Assembly (NCBI RefSeq): GCF_000427645.1
Contig: NZ_KE386571.1
Location: forward strand, 2,475,454 to 2,539,453
Reading direction: 5' to 3'
Source: Sphingomonas phyllosphaerae FA2
GTDB taxonomy: Bacteria; Pseudomonadota; Alphaproteobacteria; Sphingomonadales; Sphingomonadaceae
DNA: 64,000 nucleotides
Shown here: positions 51,636 through 60,178 of the stretch, in pieces
Position numbering within the stretch: the stretch's first letter is position 1
How the letters are laid out: each line of letters begins with the position of its first letter
Translations under genes and position numbers: made by a program
The notes under the pieces: model-generated
Database searches by the model: none
What the model saw: the letters and a program-made list of their open reading frames with translations, nothing else
What the model was told of the DNA's origin: nothing

Positions 51636-52283
51636 TTACGCGTAGCGGACTGAGATCTTGCGGCGGCGCATCGAAGCGCCGACCATTCCGAAGCCTACTA
51701 TCATCATTGCCCAGGTCGCGGGCTCAGGCACAGCCCCGGTAGCATTCGAGATAATAGTAATTTTGCGAATGGCGATAAACTCGTTGCTGAAACGCACAGT
51801 TGCGATGTCGCCGGCGGATCGGCTGAAACCATGGTATCCAGGCGCCACCTGATTGACCCCGCCACTCTCTAGCGTCAACGACTCTAGCAAAAGTCCAGTA
51901 GAATTGTAGGCGGCCATAGTAGCATTCTTTAAACTATAACCACCCCAGTTTACCTGCGCCAGAAAGGCGGTAATTGGATTGGCGAAGTTGATGTCGAATG
52001 AACCATCAGCGAGGTCCAAGCCAATCATCGGCGTTCCCGGGCTCCATTGCCCGTTGGGCTCGAAGTAGTAATTATCGGTCCACCCGTAGGTAAAACTGGT
52101 CCGCGGATCAGCAGTTATGCCGGCGGCCATCGTTTGAGTGGCCGTCGTAGATTTCCGATTTACGGCGGAAATTGGCACAGCAGTGCCGCCGGACAACGAC
52201 GTGATGGTGGTCGCCGACGCCGGCGAGGTCATGGTGACGGACGCGGCAAACAGTGCCGCCGCTAAAGTGCTGATTCGCTTCAT
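51636..52283 (-). CDS. PEPxxWA-CTERM surface protein
   Basis: A 215-residue protein with a signal peptide (MKRISTLAAALFAASVTMTS with PASA) and a C-terminal exosortase signal VPEPATWAMMIVGFGMVGAS followed by MRRRK. The middle resembles extracellular beta-sandwich domains (FNANPITAFLAQVNWGG-like region). Second such gene in a row on the same strand. Confidence 0.9.
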   Translation of the reverse strand: MKRISTLAAALFAASVTMTSPASATTITSLSGGTAVPISAVNRKSTTATQTMAAGITADPRTSFTYGWTDNYYFEPNGQWSPGTPMIGLDLADGSFDINFANPITAFLAQVNWGGYSLKNATMAAYNSTGLLLESLTLESGGVNQVAPGYHGFSRSAGDIATVRFSNEFIAIRKITIISNATGAVPEPATWAMMIVGFGMVGASMRRRKISVRYA

Positions 52284-52457
52284 AATTTCGCCCCTTTACC
52301 GCGACGGTCTGAGCCCAAGAGCTTTTCACGAGCATCGCGTCACGGATTCTACATCCTTTGCGCGTTCTCCGCTCTCTTTATTTTCCTTGCGACAGGCCGC
52401 TCCGCCCGGGTCATCTTACGTTTTCCGCCTGAAAGCACGACCCCAGTGGGTTGTGGC

Positions 52458-52700
52458 TCAGTTATCGATCTGCCGGATCATGCATGCCGTCGCGAGAGCG
52501 TCCTGCATCGGCTCGCCGACGACGCCGCCGTTTGCGAGGTAGTGAGCGCGTAGATCCGCGTCGGCGATCGTCGGGTCGGTCAGCTTCTCAACACAGTCCC
52601 AACGCTCCTCCCGTTCCACCCCGTGCATCGCAGGTGGGACCAACGACTCGGCGATCGCGCGCGCGCTCGCAGCCGGGCTCTGTTTTTGCTCTTGCGTCAT
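52458..52700 (-). CDS. Small hypothetical protein beside integrase
   Basis: An 80-residue acidic protein (MTQEQKQSPAASARAIAESL, then YLANGGVVGEPMQDALATAC). It starts 51 bases from the divergent integrase gene, a position often held by excision factors or small regulators, but no HTH is visible. The frame continues far upstream as an antisense shadow of the integrase; only this end looks like a protein. Confidence 0.6.
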   Translation of the reverse strand: MTQEQKQSPAASARAIAESLVPPAMHGVEREERWDCVEKLTDPTIADADLRAHYLANGGVVGEPMQDALATACMIRQIDN

Positions 52701-52751
52701 CCCGGCCAGCCTCAGCAGCCGGTGTCGACGCCTCAATCTCCGAGGATCATC

Positions 52752-53981
52752 ATGCTGACCAACGCTGCCGTTAAGGCGGCGCGCGCCCGCGCGTCCGCCT
52801 ACAAGATCAACGACGAGCGCGGCCTGCACCTGTTTATCGCGCCGACCGGCCGCAAGTCGTTCCGGTGGCGCTTTCGCCTTGCGGGGCAGGAGCAGTTGCT
52901 GACGATCGGCCAATGGCCGGATATCTCGCTCGATGCCGCCCGGGCCCGGGCTGAAGCGGCACGCGAGCAGCTCGGCCGGGGCGTGGATCCGCGAACGGCA
53001 CCGGCGGTGATTACGTTCGAGCGCGCCGCGCGCGCTTGGCACGCGCAACAGCTCGCGGGCTGGACCGCGGTGCACGCGGCCGACGTCCTCGCCAGCCTTG
53101 AGCGCTACGTGTTCCCGGCGATCGGCACCGACGAGCTGGACGCGATTGATGCCCCGGCGGTGCTGCGCATCATCCGCGCAATTGAAAAGCCGAAAGGGCT
53201 GAAGCGCGGCGCGATCCAGACGGCGCGGCGCGTGCGCCAGCGGATCTCCGACGTGTTCGCGCTTGCGGTCAGTGAGGGCTGGGCCCTGGCGGATCCGGCG
53301 GCGATCGTCGGCCGCGCGCTCGCGCGCGTCCCGGCCGCGCGCCATCACCCGGCGCTGACGACGGTCGAGGAGGCGCGCGCGCTGCTCACCGCGGCCGAGC
53401 TGGTCGACGCCGGCGCCGCGGTGAAGCTCGCGTCTCGCTTCCTGGCGCTCACCGCGGTGCGCCTGGCGGCGGTGCGCGGCGCGCGCTGGTGCGAGATCGA
53501 GGAGCTGGACGGGGACGCGCCTGTCTGGCGCATCCCCGCGACGCGGATGAAGCTGGCGGCGACGAAGAAGCTCGATGCCGCCAACGATCATCTGGTGCCG
53601 CTCGCGCCGGCGGCCGTTGTGGTGCTGCGCGCCGCGCGCGCGCCGTATATGCATCGGGAGGATGCAAAATTGCACGGCGATCGCCTGATCTTCCCCGGTC
53701 GCGACGGCCGATCGCCGATCGGTGAGGGTACCATCAACGCGCTGTACGGGCGGACCCGCTTTGCCGGCCGCCATGTCGTGCACGGCTGGCGCGCGACATT
53801 CTCCACCGTGATGAACGAGCGTCGGCCGGGCGATCGCGGCGTTATCGACCAGGCGCTCGGGCACGTGCTGAAGCACGAGGACGGGACAACCGCGAAGGTT
53901 GAGGGCGCGTACAACCGGGCCCAGCATCTGGCGCCGCGTCGCCGCATCTTCGAGGAATGGGCCGAGATCCTGATCAATTGA
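52752..53981 (+). CDS. P4-type tyrosine recombinase (integrase) 1
   Basis: A 409-residue site-specific integrase with an N-terminal DUF4102-type arm-binding domain (DERGLHLFIAPTGRKSFRWR), a SAM-like core-binding domain, and a catalytic domain. The catalytic residues are in LALTAVRLAAVRGARW, HGWRATFSTVMNER and the tyrosine region VEGAYNRAQHLAPRR. It is complete. No tRNA adjoins it, so its own attachment site is unclear. Confidence 0.92.
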   Translation: MLTNAAVKAARARASAYKINDERGLHLFIAPTGRKSFRWRFRLAGQEQLLTIGQWPDISLDAARARAEAAREQLGRGVDPRTAPAVITFERAARAWHAQQLAGWTAVHAADVLASLERYVFPAIGTDELDAIDAPAVLRIIRAIEKPKGLKRGAIQTARRVRQRISDVFALAVSEGWALADPAAIVGRALARVPAARHHPALTTVEEARALLTAAELVDAGAAVKLASRFLALTAVRLAAVRGARWCEIEELDGDAPVWRIPATRMKLAATKKLDAANDHLVPLAPAAVVVLRAARAPYMHREDAKLHGDRLIFPGRDGRSPIGEGTINALYGRTRFAGRHVVHGWRATFSTVMNERRPGDRGVIDQALGHVLKHEDGTTAKVEGAYNRAQHLAPRRRIFEEWAEILIN

Positions 53982-54140
53982 CCGCGCCGCAAGCGCCGCG
54001 GTCGGGGGCGGGTGGCACGGTCCGTGCTCATCCCCCCAGGCAGCCCGGGGCGGCGCAAGCCGCCACGCTCGACTGCCGGAACTTGGCGATCGAGTGGAGG
54101 GGGTGGGCCTTATCGGCGTTGGGGGATCACAAATTGGTGC

Positions 54141-54164
54141 ATGGGATCGCCTTAGCGATCCCAT
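54141..54164. terminator. Perfect hairpin between convergent genes
   Basis: ATGGGATCGC and GCGATCCCAT flank a CTTA tetraloop. It lies 159 bases after the integrase stop and 6 bases beyond the stop of the minus-strand gene at 54170. There is no long T tract on either side, so a terminator role is likely but not certain. Confidence 0.6.
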
Positions 54165-54169
54165 TCCTC

Positions 54170-54922
54170 TTATCCTTGAACCCCTGAGAGGGGATACTGA
54201 CCGCATGGTGGACTCGCGTTCACCCCTTCATCGCGGCGTGCGATCCCGGCCTTGATCCGGGCGAGCGTGCCGCGCAGATCTGGGCACGACGGCTCAGCCG
54301 TCGCTGCCGGCGAGGCCGCTGGCGTGGTGCCCGTCCGCCGAAGTCGCTTTCGTGCGAGCAGATCCCGCAGCCGTTGGGCGACGCGCGCAGGCAACTCGTG
54401 AGGCGTGAAGAAATAGGCGTTGGACACCTGCCGGCGCTGGGGGCCGAAGACGCCGTCGTTGCCGGTCCGCTCGGAGCGGCGAATCCAGTCGAGGATCTTC
54501 ATGTCCTTCAACCGCGCGAGCGCCCGCACGACGGTGGTCTTCGTGACGCCAGCGGCGCGCGCGATCGTATCGAGCGCCGGATCCAGCCGGCCGCTCTTGA
54601 AGTCGAGTGCGATCTTGCCGTGTCGGCCGAGCAACGCCTCGAGGACGCGCAAGCCATGCAGGCCGAGCGGTCGAGCCCCGCCCTTGGCGCGCTGTTCGTT
54701 GTCCCACTCCGCGACGACCTTCAGCATGCAGTCGATCCACCCCATCGCGCCGGCCGTCGTACCGTCGCCGATCGGCTGGAACACGCGCGCGCGGCGATCA
54801 GCGACATCAACGCTACCGCGGCGGACCTTGCGGTCGGCACCGCGCTCCGCCTTGCCCGTGAGGCGAGCGGTGAAGCCCTTGGTGAGCTGGCGCGTCTGGC
54901 GCCCTATCGAGGCCGCGGTCAC
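54170..54922 (-). CDS. HTH protein, possibly replication-related
   Basis: A 250-residue basic protein starting with GTG. The middle (LDTIARAAGVTKTTVVRALA with RLKDMKILDWIRR) is a winged helix-turn-helix, preceded by LRVLEALLGRHGKIALDFKS. The layout recalls replication or helper proteins of small integrative elements. It follows integrase 2 by 16 bases in the same orientation. Confidence 0.7.
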   Translation of the reverse strand: MTAASIGRQTRQLTKGFTARLTGKAERGADRKVRRGSVDVADRRARVFQPIGDGTTAGAMGWIDCMLKVVAEWDNEQRAKGGARPLGLHGLRVLEALLGRHGKIALDFKSGRLDPALDTIARAAGVTKTTVVRALARLKDMKILDWIRRSERTGNDGVFGPQRRQVSNAYFFTPHELPARVAQRLRDLLARKRLRRTGTTPAASPAATAEPSCPDLRGTLARIKAGIARRDEGVNASPPCGQYPLSGVQG

Positions 54923-54938
54923 GCGCGGCCTCCGATCG

Positions 54939-56207
54939 TCAGGCGTGCTGGCGCTTGCCCTCGAGCAGCGACGCCGGCGGCGCCAAGCCGTCGGTCAGCA
55001 GATTCGCCCACTCCTGCGCCAGCTCGCGCCGGCGCGGCATGTACGCGGCGCGATTGTAGTCGCCCTCCACCCCCGCCGGGATGTAAGCGAGCATAAGGTC
55101 GATCGCGGCGCGATCGTCGCCCCTGCCCTGCTCTTTCACCAGCTCGTTCATCACCGTGGAAAAGGTCGCTCGCCAGCCGTGCGGGACGTGCACGCCCGAA
55201 AACCCCGCCTCCCGATACGCCTTGCTCAACGTGCTGTCGCTGATTGGCCGGCGCGAGTTGCGAACGCTGCGGAAGATCAACCCCGTCGCATCCCTGCCCG
55301 AGAAGCCGATCGCCACCTTCACCGTCTCGACCGCCTGCCTCGACAGCGGCACGATGAACTCGAAGGCATCGTCCTGCTTGCACTCCACGCCCAGCTTCAT
55401 CTTCGCCGCCGGCACGCGCCAGATCGGCGCTGGGCCGTCCAGGTCCTCGAACTCGCTCACCTCCGCGTTGCGCAACGTGGCTGAGCGAACCGCGGTCAGG
55501 GCCAGCAGGCGCGATGCGAGCTTCGTCAGGGGCTGCCCGGGTTGCTTCTCCGATTCCTCGAGCACCGCCTGCGCGAGCTTGACGGTCCGCGCGGCCGGGA
55601 ACTTGCCCTTGGTCTTGCGCCCCAGCGCGCGCTTCGTGACCGCCGCCGGATCGGCCGGCGCGATCCCCGCGCCAATCGCGCGCGCAAAGACCTCCGAGAT
55701 CCGCTGACGCACGCGATGCGCAGTCTCGACCGCGCCGCGCGCCTCGATCGGCCGCAGCACCTCGAGCACCAGCGGCGTCGTGACCGCCGTGATCGGCAGC
55801 TTGCCGATGCGAGGGAAGACGTCGTTCTCGAAGCTGTTCAGCACGATCGCAGCGTAGCGAGCCGACCAGCCCGTTTTCTGGCTGGCATGCCAGTCCCGCG
55901 CGATCTTCTCGAAGGTGCTGCCGACCAGCGCCGTCTGCTCGGCGGCTCGCTGTCGCTTGCTCACCCCAGGGTCGGCACCCTCGCGCAGCACGCGCGCGGC
56001 ATCCTCGCGCATCTCGCGCGCCTTCACCAACGTTATGGTCGGATAGGATCCGAAGACCAGCCGCTTCTCCTTGCCGCCGATGCGATACTTCCAGCGCCAA
56101 GACTTGAAGCCGGTCGGCAGCACGTAGAGATAGAGGCCGTGCGCGTCGGCCAGCTTGTACGGCTTGTCCTTCGCCGGCGCTTTCCGGCAGGCTACATCCG
56201 TCAGCAT
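54939..56207 (-). CDS. P4-type tyrosine recombinase (integrase) 2, next to tRNA-Tyr
   Basis: A 422-residue integrase of the same family as integrase 1. The N-terminal domain reads KPYKLADAHGLYLYVLPTGF with KSWRWKYR, and the catalytic residues are in LLALTAVRSATLRNAE, VPHGWRATFSTVMNE and GDYNRAAYMPRRRE. It begins about 160 bases from the 3' end of tRNA-Tyr, the usual place for an integrase that uses that tRNA as attachment site. Confidence 0.94.
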   Translation of the reverse strand: MLTDVACRKAPAKDKPYKLADAHGLYLYVLPTGFKSWRWKYRIGGKEKRLVFGSYPTITLVKAREMREDAARVLREGADPGVSKRQRAAEQTALVGSTFEKIARDWHASQKTGWSARYAAIVLNSFENDVFPRIGKLPITAVTTPLVLEVLRPIEARGAVETAHRVRQRISEVFARAIGAGIAPADPAAVTKRALGRKTKGKFPAARTVKLAQAVLEESEKQPGQPLTKLASRLLALTAVRSATLRNAEVSEFEDLDGPAPIWRVPAAKMKLGVECKQDDAFEFIVPLSRQAVETVKVAIGFSGRDATGLIFRSVRNSRRPISDSTLSKAYREAGFSGVHVPHGWRATFSTVMNELVKEQGRGDDRAAIDLMLAYIPAGVEGDYNRAAYMPRRRELAQEWANLLTDGLAPPASLLEGKRQHA

Positions 56208-56348
56208 GCGGTGCCCCCAGCCGATTTAGGCTGTGCCCCCAAAATGCCCCCAGAATCGCCGCGCTCCATGCGTTCCATCTGGAACCATATGGTACAACGC
56301 ACAAGTCTTCCCACGAGGGGAAAGGGGGCACCATCGGGCTGTTGGAGG

Positions 56349-56367
56349 ACCCTTTGGAACAAAGGGT
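56349..56367. other. 8-bp palindrome at the 3' end of tRNA-Tyr
   Basis: ACCCTTTG and CAAAGGGT flank a 3-base loop immediately downstream of the tRNA CCA end. It could be the tRNA terminator without a T tract or part of an integrase core site. Confidence 0.5.
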
Positions 56368-56453
56368 TGGTGGAAGGGGCTGGATTCGAACCAGCGTACA
56401 CTTGCGTGGGCAGATTTACAGTCTGCTGCCTTTAACCACTCGGCCACCCTTCC
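56368..56453 (-). tRNA. tRNA-Tyr (GTA anticodon)
   Basis: Read on the minus strand: acceptor GGAAGGG pairs with CCCTTCC, the anticodon GTA is at 56417-56419, a long variable arm as in class II tRNAs follows, then GGTTCGAATCC and an encoded CCA. Likely integration site of the island. Confidence 0.96.
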
Positions 56454-56668
56454 ACGAGCGGCGCTGTCAAAGCGAGGGGGCCCAATGCCCGCGCATCGGC
56501 GGCCTGTCAACGCCTGTGACGCGATGCCGCAACAATTTGCTCGACGGTTGCGCCGCGCCGCCGCCGCGCATAGCGTCCGCGCCCGCCCATCCCCTGTCGA
56601 CAACCACGGACCCGACCCGTCATGCGCCTATCAACGATCGCCGTCACGCCCCGCGGGGGTCGCCGCTG

Positions 56669-57436
56669 ATGGCGCGCCGCGGTCATCGCCCTAGCCAGGC
56701 GCAGGGCAACCGCCCCCGGCTGTGGGGCCGCCACGCGGTCACCGCCGCGCTCGCCAATCCCGAGCGGACGGTGCGCAAGATCTGGGGCACGCGCGAGGCA
56801 CTGTCGTCGCTCAACCTGCCGGCGGTGCTGCCGGTGGTCTTCGCCGACGTCGCCGATCTGGGCCGGCTGGTGCCGTCCGACGCACCGCACCAGGGATTGG
56901 TGGCGGAGGTCGACCCGCTCGAGGACGTGTGGCTGGGCGATCTGCTCGAACAGGGCGCGACCGACGATCCCGAGCGGCCCCGCCCGCTGGTAGTGCTCGA
57001 TCAGGTCACCGACCCGCACAATGTCGGCGCGATCCTGCGCTCCGCCGCCGCGTTCGACGCGCTGGGCATCATCACACAGGACCGCCATGCGCCGCCCGAA
57101 TCCGGGGCGCTGGCGCGCGCGGCGAGCGGCGCGCTGGAGACGGTGCCGTGGGTGCGCGTCGTCAATCTCGCCCGCGCGCTGGAGGAAATGGCCGAGGCGG
57201 GTTGCTGGCGGATCGGGCTGACCGGCCATGCGCCGCAGACCTTGCAGCAATCGCTCGCCGACATCGGTCCCAGCCGCCGCATCGCGATCGTGCTGGGCGC
57301 GGAAGGCGAAGGGATGCGCCAGAACACCGAGGCGCATTGCGACGAGCTGGCGAAGCTGCCGATCTCCGGCAAGGTCGAGAGCCTCAACGTCTCGAACGCC
57401 GCCGCGATAGCGCTCTACGCGGTTACCGCGCGCTGA
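56669..57436 (+). CDS. rlmB: RlmB-type 23S rRNA 2'-O-ribose methyltransferase (TrmH family)
   Basis: SPOUT-class methyltransferase. The 255 residues have LWGRHAVTAALANPER at the start, a substrate-binding domain, then VLDQVTDPHNVGAILRSAAA, VLGAEGEGMR and PISGKVESLNVSNAAAIALY, the three TrmH motifs that form the knotted SAM site. RlmB methylates G2251; other TrmH members act on different sites, so the target is by similarity. ATG at 56669. Confidence 0.9.
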   Translation: MARRGHRPSQAQGNRPRLWGRHAVTAALANPERTVRKIWGTREALSSLNLPAVLPVVFADVADLGRLVPSDAPHQGLVAEVDPLEDVWLGDLLEQGATDDPERPRPLVVLDQVTDPHNVGAILRSAAAFDALGIITQDRHAPPESGALARAASGALETVPWVRVVNLARALEEMAEAGCWRIGLTGHAPQTLQQSLADIGPSRRIAIVLGAEGEGMRQNTEAHCDELAKLPISGKVESLNVSNAAAIALYAVTAR

Positions 57437-57462
57437 CGGGTTCTCCGCGCTCACATATCATC

Positions 57463-57557
57463 GGTCATCCCCGCGCAGGCGGGGATCCAGAACCTCTGAC
57501 GTCTGCGCTTCTATCGAGAGACCTGCGCTTCTGGATCCCCGCCTGCGCGGTATTGAC
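57463..57557. repeat. REP-like palindrome, GTCATCCCCGCGCAGGCGGG family
   Basis: GTCATCCCCGCGCAGGCGGG with GATCCAGA is mirrored by TCTGGATCCCCGCCTGCGCG. Close to the copy at 4245-4340; the distal arm has TATTGAC instead of AATGAC. Confidence 0.85.
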
Positions 57558-57586
57558 GTTGGTTTGTGCAGATGACGGTGGCGCGA

Positions 57587-57904
57587 TCAATCCTCCGCGG
57601 CAATCCGCACGCGCAGGCCGTCGAGCGCCGGGCCGAACTCGATCTGGCACGACAGCCGCGAGGTCGCGTCGCGATCCGATGCCGCGTCGAGCAGATCGTT
57701 CTCGTCCTCGCTCATCTTCGGCAGCTTGTCGGCAAACGCCGGATCGACATGGACGTGGCAGGTCGCGCAGCTGCAACAGCCGCCGCACAGCGCCAGCACC
57801 TCGTCGATCCCGCCGTCGCGGATTACCTCCATCACCGAAAAACCCGCCTGCCCCTCGAGTTCGCGTTCTTCCCCGTTGCGGGTCTCGACGATAAGCTTGG
57901 CCAT
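57587..57904 (-). CDS. Adrenodoxin-type 2Fe-2S ferredoxin
   Basis: A 105-residue electron carrier. The cluster ligands follow the CX5CX2C...C pattern: [15 protein letters not shown] near residue 40-52 and LSCQI near 85. Vertebrate-type ferredoxins of this kind serve cytochromes P450 or Fe-S biogenesis. The ATG at 57904 gives [13 protein letters not shown], the usual short start. It is divergent from the glycosylase gene. Confidence 0.92.
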   Translation of the reverse strand: MAKLIVETRNGEERELEGQAGFSVMEVIRDGGIDEVLALCGGCCSCATCHVHVDPAFADKLPKMSEDENDLLDAASDRDATSRLSCQIEFGPALDGLRVRIAAED

Positions 57905-57945
57905 ATGAACTCCACCGATAATCGCTCCGCCCATGACGGCAAGCC

Positions 57946-58584
57946 ATGGCCCGCGCAATGGGGCTGAGCGCCGCCGACCTCAACGCCGGGCTCGACGTGC
58001 TCGCCGCGCGCGAGCCTGCCTTCGCCGCCGCGCTGGAGCGGGTCGGCTATCCGGCCCCACGCATCCGCGCGCGCGGCTATGCCACGTTGCTGCGCACGAT
58101 CGTCGGGCAACAGGTGAGCGTGAAGGCAGCCGACGCGGTGTGGCGCAAGCTGGAGGCGCTGGGCGACCCCACCGATCCGGCGGTGGTCGCGAAGCTGGAC
58201 GACGATATGCTCCGCGCCTGCGGCTTCTCGCGCCAGAAGACCGGCTATGCCCGCAGCCTGGCGGACGAGGTGTTGAGCGGCCGGCTCGATCTCGGCAAGC
58301 TGCCCACCGACGACGAGGAAGCGATCGCGCAGCTCGTCCGCGTGAAGGGGATCGGGCGCTGGTCGGCGGAGGTCTATCTGCTGTTCGCGGAAGGCCGTCC
58401 CGACATCTGGCCGGCCGGCGATCTGGCGGTGCAGATCGAGACCGGGCGCATCCTCGGCCACCCCGAACGCCCCAGCGAGAAGCTGACCCGCGAACTGGCG
58501 GAACCGTGGCGACCCTATCGCGGTGCGGCGGCGATCTTCACCTGGCATCATTACGGCGCGGGTGCCGACGCCGCGCCGGTATGA
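57946..58584 (+). CDS. AlkA-type DNA-3-methyladenine glycosylase
   Basis: Base-excision repair enzyme of the HhH-GPD superfamily. In the 212-residue product the hairpin and catalytic region are in [20 protein letters not shown] followed by [13 protein letters not shown], where the last Asp is the catalytic residue. [20 protein letters not shown] is the earlier conserved helix. Lacks the N-terminal extra domain of E. coli AlkA, as is common. Confidence 0.9.
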   Translation: MARAMGLSAADLNAGLDVLAAREPAFAAALERVGYPAPRIRARGYATLLRTIVGQQVSVKAADAVWRKLEALGDPTDPAVVAKLDDDMLRACGFSRQKTGYARSLADEVLSGRLDLGKLPTDDEEAIAQLVRVKGIGRWSAEVYLLFAEGRPDIWPAGDLAVQIETGRILGHPERPSEKLTRELAEPWRPYRGAAAIFTWHHYGAGADAAPV

Positions 58585-58660
58585 GCGCGCGTCGCATTTA
58601 CGCGGTTTTAATCACGTTGCCGAATAGAGGGGCGACGCCACGGCTGCGGAAGAAGGGGTG

Positions 58661-59623
58661 ATGAGGACATCGTTCGATCGCGCGCGTCGCGCGCTCAACT
58701 TCCTCGAACTGCATCAGCTCGATCCATCGCCATCGCATTACGAATTCGCGCTGGCGGTGATCGGCGCACCCGGCTCGAAATTGTCCGAAGCGGTGGCGGT
58801 GCAAACCGATGGCGGGCTGCGCCTGACCACCGCGATCGTCCAGTCGCTGGTCGAACGCTATCTCTCACCGCCGCGCGAACAGACGCTCGACCGCCGCGAG
58901 CGCACCGTAATGCGGCAGGCGCAGGAACTCGGCACGCTGACCAGCGACGCGCATCATCTGACCGAGGCGCTGGGCCGCGACATGGGCGCGATGGTCGAGC
59001 AGGCGGGTGGTGGTCACGCCGCCGATCTGCCGGACGGCGCAACCGACTTCATCGACCGCCTGTCGGATGCCGAACGCGAGCTGGCGGCGCTGCGCAGCGA
59101 GGTGATCCAGCTGCGCGACAATATCGTCCCCGCGCCGCCGCCGGAGAGCGACGATCGCGACAATCTGACGCAGGCGCTCAATCGCAGCGGCGCGCGCGAC
59201 GTGATGGCGCGCGCGGGCGCGGGCGGCGAGGAGTATGTCGTGGTGGCGTTCGGCGTCGATGCGCTGGAGGCGATCAACGATCGCTACGGTCGCGCGGTCG
59301 GCGACAACATCCTCAACGCCTTCGCGGCGACGCTGCAACAGACGTTCGCGGAGGAAGAGCTGATCCGCTGGAGCGGCAACGAATTCGTCTTCATCACCCG
59401 CGGTATCCCGATCAGCACCGTGCGGCTGCTGACCGAGCAGGCACTGGAATCGTTCGCGGCGCGCCGGCTGCGGCTGCGCGGTACGGGCGAGCCGATCGGC
59501 ACCGTCACCGCTTCCGCTGGCATCGCGACCGGCGCGGCGGGCGGGCAGGAAAGCTCGCTGATCGCCGCCCGCGCCAACGCCGCGCTGGCCTCCAGTCATG
59601 GCGGCAATCAGATCGAGGGGTAG
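58661..59623 (+). CDS. Degenerate GGDEF-domain protein
   Basis: A 320-residue cytosolic protein with a helical N-terminal part and a C-terminal GGDEF-like domain. The active-site loop reads RWSGNEFVFI where functional enzymes have GGDEF or GGEEF, so diguanylate cyclase activity is unlikely. FGVDALEAINDRYGRAVGDN keeps the general fold. Possibly a c-di-GMP sensor or regulator. An ATG at 58661 and a GTG at 58658 follow an AGAAGG site. Confidence 0.85.
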   Translation: MRTSFDRARRALNFLELHQLDPSPSHYEFALAVIGAPGSKLSEAVAVQTDGGLRLTTAIVQSLVERYLSPPREQTLDRRERTVMRQAQELGTLTSDAHHLTEALGRDMGAMVEQAGGGHAADLPDGATDFIDRLSDAERELAALRSEVIQLRDNIVPAPPPESDDRDNLTQALNRSGARDVMARAGAGGEEYVVVAFGVDALEAINDRYGRAVGDNILNAFAATLQQTFAEEELIRWSGNEFVFITRGIPISTVRLLTEQALESFAARRLRLRGTGEPIGTVTASAGIATGAAGGQESSLIAARANAALASSHGGNQIEG

Positions 59624-59642
59624 GCCGCTCGTCGTCACCTCC

Positions 59643-59729
59643 GTCATCCCGGACTTGATCCGGAATCCCGCTTCTTTCTTCTGGCGACAAGAAGCGGGGC
59701 CCCGGATCAAGTCCGGGGCGACGAAGGCG
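59643..59729. repeat. REP-like palindrome, CCGGACTTGATCCGGG family
   Basis: GTCATCCCGGACTTGATCCG is mirrored by CCCCGGATCAAGTCCGGGGC with GACG, with TTCT-rich spacer. Lies between convergent genes. Confidence 0.85.
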
Positions 59730-59734
59730 AGACG

Positions 59735-60154
59735 TTACTTCGCCGGCCGCCACGTCTGCGTCTGGCAGAAGAAGGCGATGCAGCCCTTCACCGCCAGCGT
59801 GCCGTCGGCGTTCTTCGCGACGATCGACTTGTAGGTCTTGCCGTTGCGCGGATCGTAGATCTTGCCGCGCCAGTCCTTGCCCGCGTCCCTGAACTCCGAC
59901 AGGATCGGCATTCCCAGAACGGGACGGCTGCGCAGGCTCGCGTCGCTGTTGTTGACGTCGGTGTCGGCAGCGCCGGGGCGCTTCTTTAGGATCGTCGTCA
60001 GCTTGCCGCAGGTCAAGCTGCCGCACGGACCGACCGTGATGACGCCCGCACCATCCTCGGTGACGTAGCGACCGGCGATCGGGGTGGCGGCGAAGGCGGT
60101 CGCGGGGACGGCGGCGGCGAGCAGCGCAAGCGCGGCGGGGAGCATGATACGCAT
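59735..60154 (-). CDS. DUF2147 family secreted protein
   Basis: A 139-residue periplasmic protein with a signal peptide (residues 1-22, ending AFAA). The mature domain has IAGRYVTEDGAGVITVGPCG, GMPILSEFRDAGKDWRGKIY with DPRNGKTYKS and the C-terminal GCIAFFCQTQTW, typical of DUF2147. Function of the family is unknown. Confidence 0.9.
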   Translation of the reverse strand: MRIMLPAALALLAAAVPATAFAATPIAGRYVTEDGAGVITVGPCGSLTCGKLTTILKKRPGAADTDVNNSDASLRSRPVLGMPILSEFRDAGKDWRGKIYDPRNGKTYKSIVAKNADGTLAVKGCIAFFCQTQTWRPAK

Positions 60155-60178
60155 GGCGCGAACTATCGGAGATCAGTG

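Noticed and set aside
52458..54206. A 582-codon minus-strand frame across integrase 1
   Set aside because: Arg/Pro-rich antisense shadow of the integrase; only its last 80 codons (52458-52700), beyond the integrase start, look like a protein, and these were kept as a separate gene.
32400..56370. One intact prophage
   Set aside because: No terminase, portal, capsid, tape-measure or replication genes; at least two integrases and host-like PEP-CTERM genes show a composite.
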